DNA of 64,000 nucleotides from Thysanoteuthis rhombus (lineage: Eukaryota > Mollusca > Cephalopoda > Oegopsida > Thysanoteuthidae). Numbering within the stretch: position 1 is the first letter of the stretch; each line of letters starts with the position of its first letter. Location: assembly GCA_963457665.1 (NCBI GenBank), contig OY735203.1, forward strand, positions 1,491,001-1,555,000. Reading direction: 5' to 3'. The notes below the pieces were generated by a model. The model was not told the origin of the DNA. It saw nothing but the letters and a program-made list of their open reading frames with translations, and ran no database searches. This document shows, piece after piece, positions 58,975-64,000 of the stretch. Position numbers and translations under genes: made by a program.

Positions 58975-59106
58975 ATGAAAAGGTGTCTAATGAGCGATGC
59001 AAAGACGAAGAAGAACGTAAATGAGCTGGGTAAGAAAGAAGATTCTAGCCATCATAATCCGAAACAGCAGCAGCTGCAGCAGCGGCCTATTAGCGTTCCT
59101 TATTAG
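58975..59106 (+). CDS. Small open reading frame, 43 codons, unknown
   Basis: The ATG directly follows GTTTGTTTGGGGGTTTAGCTGCAG, an acceptor-like sequence with an in-frame stop upstream. The frame reads MKRCLMSDAKTKKNVNEL, GKKEDSSHHNPKQQQLQQ and RPISVPY, then TAG. Composition is basic and Gln-rich, and GC content is above the surroundings. A donor-like GGTAAGAA at 59029 could instead end a short exon. A second frame (to a TGA at 59022-59024) is also open across the first third, reading LFGGLAADEKVSNERCKD. The frame choice is therefore not settled. No family is recognised. Confidence 0.25.
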   Translation: MKRCLMSDAKTKKNVNELGKKEDSSHHNPKQQQLQQRPISVPY

Positions 59107-60837
59107 ACATAAAGCTCTCCCATGATTTGCAAAGCCTTTTTATCATCTGCATCAGGGATCAGGCAAGCACAACATTTAAAAATAAAGTCCAGATGATAAC
59201 TAGTTAAGCACAGCGCCAGGTAACTTATGGGAGATAAAATTTGCAACGTAAACGTGGCCAACATTTATATAAACAAACAATTAAATGAGTCGTGCATCAA
59301 GAAAAACTTTCCTGTTTTCATACTCAATTTTCATTCCATTTTCCATCTAGTTCTCAGTTCGGGCTTTTCTTATCAAATAATTTCTTGTAAGGCACTCGCA
59401 AAGTGCCTGTTTTTTTTATGCATGATCTCGTATATAGATGCTAGCATTTTATGCGATGGGTGATGTTACAGTCACCTTTTAGCTTCTAGTAGCTGAAGGA
59501 TTCTTTGCCCCACTCTGTTTAATGAATTAATAGACATGAACTCAATGCATAACCACAGGGCCTTGCACCAACGGAACAAAGAGAGCTCTGTATCAGAAGT
59601 ACTAAATCAATATGTCAATAAGTAAAATAGACTGATTATACCCGCGAGCAAATATTACATTGTGTGCTAAAAGAGTTATTGCCGGTACGAATAGGACCAT
59701 GAAATAAATTATATAACAAACAATGATTTTACTTCATGAGTGCATGTGTATGTGTGTCCAGCTAATTCTGGCTTACTCTCTTTATTGTTTGGGTTTTTTT
59801 AACCTTTTCCGTGGAAAAAAATTTTGACAATTTTCATATGGTCAGGCTCATTTTGCATATTTGGAAAAGAAAAAAACTTTAAACAAATTGTTAAAATCAT
59901 AAGACACACGTTGAAACAACCCAAACTTTATACAAACTGTATTCACCCGTTTGCACACGGACTGATCGTCAGAAAAACGGTACATGGACGTTCGGCTACT
60001 GATTGTGAACATTTGCTTCTGGGTTGGCAACTACATATTTGACTGGCAGCCCTTCCAACTGTCTTGACTGTGATTGCTTAACAGTACTATTCACGTCTTT
60101 TTCTAACTGGATTCTGACTTTGCCTGTTCTTTACCATAAAAGTCGATCTATTAACTTTGGATTCGACTGACGACTTCTATTTGAATTGAGTTACCGGGTA
60201 GGATTCCCCCAGCAATGATCAGAAGCCTCTCTGGTTCTGTAACCACTATTGATTGTGGCAAGCTGTAGTTTTGGTCTTATACATTTTTCACTGAACTGGT
60301 TGCATCGATAGTCAGAAAGACCACTTTTTGTCCAGTGTCATGTCGGTCCAACCAGCAGCCAGCGTGAATTTAATCTGAAAAAAAAATGAATAACATACTT
60401 GTATTGTCATGATTTGTTCTTAAGTTAAGTCCTTGGGCTCAGATGTTCCAACGAACATTCTCTTTTTTTTTTTCAATTTTTATATCTTCCTGTTTGTTCC
60501 TCTCTTCTATCCAGAGACTTACATTCATATCACAGAGTTAATTTCACAAAATCATTCGAATACACATCTGGTCCTTCATGCTAATTTGTTTGAAAATCAT
60601 TTGCACAAAAATTTACAAAGCCAATAGCAAGTGTTGAGTGCGATGTCAGACGAATTAAAATTTAATTGACTGAAGATCTTCTTCAAAGGGTTAACTCTCG
60701 GTAGATTCATTTGGCATTTCCTTCTTGTTAGAAAAAACATCTTAAAATCTCTCATCATTTTATACAAAAAATGCCTTGTGCACTTTTTGTGCAAAATCCC
60801 AATTTTGTTTGATTACAAATACATCACCTCCTAAATC
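59107..60837. other. Interval with no recognised feature
   Basis: Open stretches up to 78 codons lack motifs. There is no tandem repeat and no transposon signal. Confidence 0.45.
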
Positions 60838-60890
60838 TCCTCCCAAATCTCCTCCTAAATCTCCTCCTAAACCTCCTGAGACCCAAACGG
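60838..60890 (+). repeat. Minisatellite, 12-bp unit CTCCTCCTAAAT
   Basis: About four and a half units with few differences. One plus frame translates it as SPPK repeated, followed by PPETQTELNTG and a stop near 60906. Upstream that frame has no clear start, so coding use is doubtful. Confidence 0.8.
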
Positions 60891-60989
60891 AACTGAACAC
60901 TGGATGAGACGCTTAATCCTTTCTTCTGTTTAGTTCCCCCTTTTTATTCTTCCTTTCTTCTTTGTCTTCTTTTTCCTTTGCTTTCTTTT

Positions 60990-61032
60990 TCTTCTTCTTC
61001 TTCTTCTTCTTCTTCTTCTTCTTCTTCTTCTT

Positions 61033-61106
<74 letters not shown>

Positions 61107-61155
61107 CATTATTATTATCATCATTATTATTATCATCATTATTATTATTATTATC
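60990..61155 (-). repeat. (AAT)n-(AAG)n compound tract, possible retrotransposon tail
   Basis: On the minus strand about 30 degenerate AAT units (with GAT) run into about 25 AAG units. The minus-strand flank at 61156-61359 is open for about 68 codons and leads into the AAT run (NELRAGGLSTVILYPKDF is part of it). This layout resembles that at 10494-10780. The flank shows no reverse transcriptase motif. Confidence 0.6.
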
Positions 61156-61359
61156 GTTTGCCTGCATTACGGCACGGAATTGATTCAACATAAAACCAGA
61201 CGCTAATCCTGGATGCTGGCAATGAAAATCTTTAGGATATAAGATTACTGTGGAAAGCCCCCCCGCCCTCAATTCGTTCACAAAAGAAGTCTGTAATCTG
61301 TAAAGTGATTGTCTTTCAAATTTTGCTTTATGTAACCTTTCTGTTCCTTCCTTTGACAC

Positions 61360-61786
61360 TTTTCTCTTGTTCCACTTTCACTATTTCTTGGCCTGTCCAT
61401 TCTTTCCTTTCTGTTTATCTCAGTCCATTCAATTCTATCCATTGTTCGCTTTCAATCTATCAGAATTTGCTCCTATCTATACCAGTCTGTTAATATCTTT
61501 GAGAACATCTATAAATATACGTATATATTCATATCTATATAAATTCACCAATTTCTCCCTTTATTTATGACTACATATGTCTATCTATTGATATAAGTAA
61601 CTACCTATCTTTATATATATTATTTCAGCTCATGATTCTAATGATGATGATAATGCAAGCACCATCCAATGCAATTACGTCATCGTCAGTCACTGGATAT
61701 TTCATCCTTTTGTAAATAATCAACGGATGCGATTATGCTGAAGAGGAAATATTTGTTTTGCAAAATAAATGATCATTAAGATGGAG

Positions 61787-61791
<5 letters not shown>
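61360..61791. other. Sequence with weak LINE-end resemblance
   Basis: ATGATGATGATAATG near 61641 and CATCGTCAGTCACTGGATAT at 61681 resemble the LINE end near 35245-35265 (ATCATCAGTCGTTGGATATA). This may be the detached 3' end of the minus-strand LINE at 62030-62345, split by the (TA)n between them. Confidence 0.35.

Positions 61792-61850
<59 letters not shown>
61792..61850. repeat. Microsatellite (TA)n
   Basis: About 58 uninterrupted bases. Confidence 0.97.
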
Positions 61851-61852
<2 letters not shown>

Positions 61853-62029
61853 TAGCTGAATTGCAATCATTACACTACGGTCTAATAATACATTTGAACA
61901 CACACAGAGATATTCGGATATTGGCTGATAAGAGTTTCATACATACTTATTTTAACCGTTGTTTTTAAGGTTTGTTCAACAATGGTTTATGGTCTGTTTT
62001 ATGACCAGTCTTTTAACATCCATTGTTTG

Positions 62030-62345
62030 ACATAGACTTTCTCAAGGATTCACCAAATCTCTCTATCGTGGGCATTGCTTAGCCAATATTTTTTGAATTT
62101 GTCTATTTCTTCTCTTCATTTTGTATTGTGACGACTATAATTGCACATGTGATTTGTGGGGATCCAAGTCATAAGTCGTGATGCCCATCGTTTGTGTGCT
62201 ATTGTTACAGCTTTATCAGCCCATTGCCATCTAAGTTTTCTTGTGGATTCTTTAGTGTTCCAGACTCCCGTTGTCTCTATGATATACAATGCTGTCTTGT
62301 GATCCCTCCATGTTTCAACGCCATAGGTGATTATCGGAAGGATGC
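62030..62345 (-). mobile_element. RTE-like LINE 3' fragment
   Basis: On the minus strand, ITYGVETW (62332-62308) is the hallmark YGxETW block. STRKLRWQWA (near 62235) and HKRWASRLMTWIP (near 62180) follow, then EEIDKFKKYWL and DREIW near 62080. The order and spacing fit the C-terminus of the same LINE family as the copies at 2380 and 41045. The block that should lie between YGVETW and the WQWA box is shortened, and the polymerase core is absent. Confidence 0.8.
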
Positions 62346-63029
62346 ATTTATTTGTATACCCTTGTCAAACAGATCAATGGTTCAAAAAACAGTTTTTTTT
62401 TAATACTTTTTTTTTATTCAATGCCATCATTTATCAATAAACTGTGAAACATAATGGAAAAAACTAGAAATGTATACGTATCAAAACTGAAACCTAATCA
62501 TCTGAGGTGATAAGAAGTCTTACCAACTAATCCCATCCCACTCAGACAACCACAGTCAAAATGAATTTATATTAAACTCTTATCAACCAAGAAAGATGTA
62601 GCAAAATACTCCATCGTCTAACAGGAGCCCATCTCGTCGGATATATACAACTGAATTCGGAAAAAATTATCACAGGATCCCAGAAAGTGATAAAACCACA
62701 ATTTACAAAATTCACTGTTACTCCTCCACTCTCAACGGTCACAATACAAATATTTTCATGAAAACAAGTCGTACAAATGCGAACATACTCAACTAAACAT
62801 TCCAAAGAAATCAAAAAGAAAAAATGATTACCAAAAGAGGCTTTTGAAAGCCTAAACATGTGGTGTGATATAAAAAAATACTCTAATTTGATTTGTTTAC
62901 AGAATTCCCTCTTGTAGAATTTTGCTGATTTCATGTTTGAGGTTGAAGAAAGAAACGGAGATATTTCTGTGTTGTTTGGTTGGTGTGTGGGAGTGGGAGG
63001 GGGTGATGTTTGTATCTGTGTAGGTGAGA
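62346..63029. other. Sequence with no recognised feature
   Basis: The minus strand is open for 120 codons at 62572-62934 and a plus frame is also partly open there. Neither shows a motif I recognise. Confidence 0.35.
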
Positions 63030-63130
63030 ATTAAGTTTGGTCATAGATAAGAAGGGTCTATGAGAGAAAAAGTTGGAGAGTATTTAGTTTCTGTTTCTGT
63101 GGGTGTTAGGCTGGTCTTAGATAAGGAATA
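63030..63130 (+). repeat. Two-unit duplication, period about 75 bp
   Basis: TTAAGTTTGGTCATAGATAA at 63032 is echoed by TTAGGCTGGTCTTAGATAAG at 63106. The spacer is GT-rich. Confidence 0.45.
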
Positions 63131-63245
63131 CGCAGCGAGGGATGGATTGGGATAAAGATGGTCAGTTCTCAAGAAAGTGGGTTATTTATCCCACCCTTTT
63201 GTGACTTTTTTCTTTTAACTTTGCAATCGTTACTTTCATCAACGT

Positions 63246-63249
63246 TCAT

Positions 63250-63336
<87 letters not shown>
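63246..63336. repeat. Compound microsatellite (CA)n-(TA)n
   Basis: About 28 bases of CA run into about 62 bases of TA. Confidence 0.97.
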
Positions 63337-63340
<4 letters not shown>

Positions 63341-64000
63341 GATTATTGAAGGTGGAGGATGGAGAACTTTTTCTCTGGAATCAATTAAATAGATGTCATC
63401 CGCTCACGAACAATCTGATGAATGGCAAAAACTCAAAAATAAACACGTTGAATTTGAGCTTTAACACCATGATTTTTGGGCGGGCAAATTTAATATAAAC
63501 CTTTTTCGAGACATATAAAGTTGATAAATTTTCCTCTCCCTAATTAAAAGTAATTAGGATGCTATTAAAACTATTCATAAAAAGCTTTTGTAACATTGGA
63601 AATAATGTATGATATTACTACGTATATGTGATTGTTGTTATATCGTTTTGCTAGCAGAATGCAACCGTCACCTTTCTTGACTTTCAGATAAGAATGCTAA
63701 TTAAGGTAACTATGGAGTAATTATGATGTAATTATCAGGTAACCAATGTGTCCTTTTGCAAAAATCTGTATTAAACTTCATTATTGGCTATAACATCACC
63801 TTTTTCTCATAACATTCATTTTTGAACGTTTGAACAAATTATATGGTGATTATGAGGTAATTAACACCATTCCATTAAATCAGATAAAACAGTAATAGTT
63901 AGCTGCTCCCGTTCTTTAGATGTTATATTAAGTAGAGAAGGCGTTACAAGTGGAGTTATTACACTGGGTGAGCATATCCCATGTTTTTGTTTTGTTTTGT
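63337..64000. other. AT-rich right edge, TAATTA-type short repeats
   Basis: GGTAACTATGGAGTAATTATGATGTAATTATCAGGTAACC-type wording recurs as short related words (near 63540, 63703 and 63846), without a fixed period. No gene is visible. Confidence 0.4.

Noticed and set aside
62572-62934. 120-codon minus-strand frame
   Set aside because: A plus-strand frame is also partly open over it. Composition is Phe/Ile-rich and no motif is seen.

Overview
This window looks like nuclear DNA from a large, repeat-swollen, AT-rich animal genome, most likely a coleoid cephalopod of the octopus type. That assignment is inference. It rests on the density of long (TA)n and compound (CA)n-(TA)n microsatellites, on tRNA-headed short interspersed repeats, on decayed RTE-like LINEs, and on a roughly 420-bp dispersed repeat seen eleven times. 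I see no operons, no bacterial-type genes, no CRISPR array, no rRNA gene and no convincing functional tRNA gene.

No complete protein-coding gene is visible. The window reads as intron or intergenic sequence that may hold a few isolated exons. The best exon candidate is a 76-bp GC-richer block at 11929-12004 (+) with good splice sites on both sides. Other coding-like open segments that I do not recognise lie at 33302-33571 (-), 44143-44379 (+), 55860-56225 (-) and 58975-59106 (+). None can be assigned a function.

Layout. 1-6 kb: two copies and one fragment of the 420-bp repeat (family A), two tRNA-headed SINE copies (family B), a decayed LINE reverse transcriptase (2380-3110, -) and two small tandem repeats. 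6-19 kb: mostly featureless AT-rich DNA with long microsatellites and the exon candidate. 19-22.6 kb: a spaced repeat array next to the longest LINE copy (19925-21840, -; endonuclease plus reverse transcriptase, internally deleted). 22.6-28 kb: few features. 28.0-30.3 kb: a cluster of minisatellites and microsatellites that ends in a second LINE type with an (ATT)n tail. 31.5-36.8 kb: family A copies alternate with LINE 3' ends and the minus-strand coding-like block. 38.5-44.4 kb: long (TA)n tracts, two minus-strand family A copies, a plus-strand LINE end, a head-to-head pair of tRNA-like sequences and a roughly 115-bp tandem repeat. 48-52 kb: another LINE fragment and a family A copy. 55-64 kb: two coding-like segments, a Tc1/mariner transposase fragment, microsatellites and a last LINE fragment.

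The transposon copies share no joint function. They record repeated insertion followed by deletion. Six of the seven copies of the main LINE family lie on the minus strand. I found no retrovirus-like or Polinton-like element. I found no previously undescribed functional system that I can support. The most distinctive items are family A with its matching inverted end motif, the 37-bp minisatellite whose units stay in frame, and the head-to-head tRNA-like pair.
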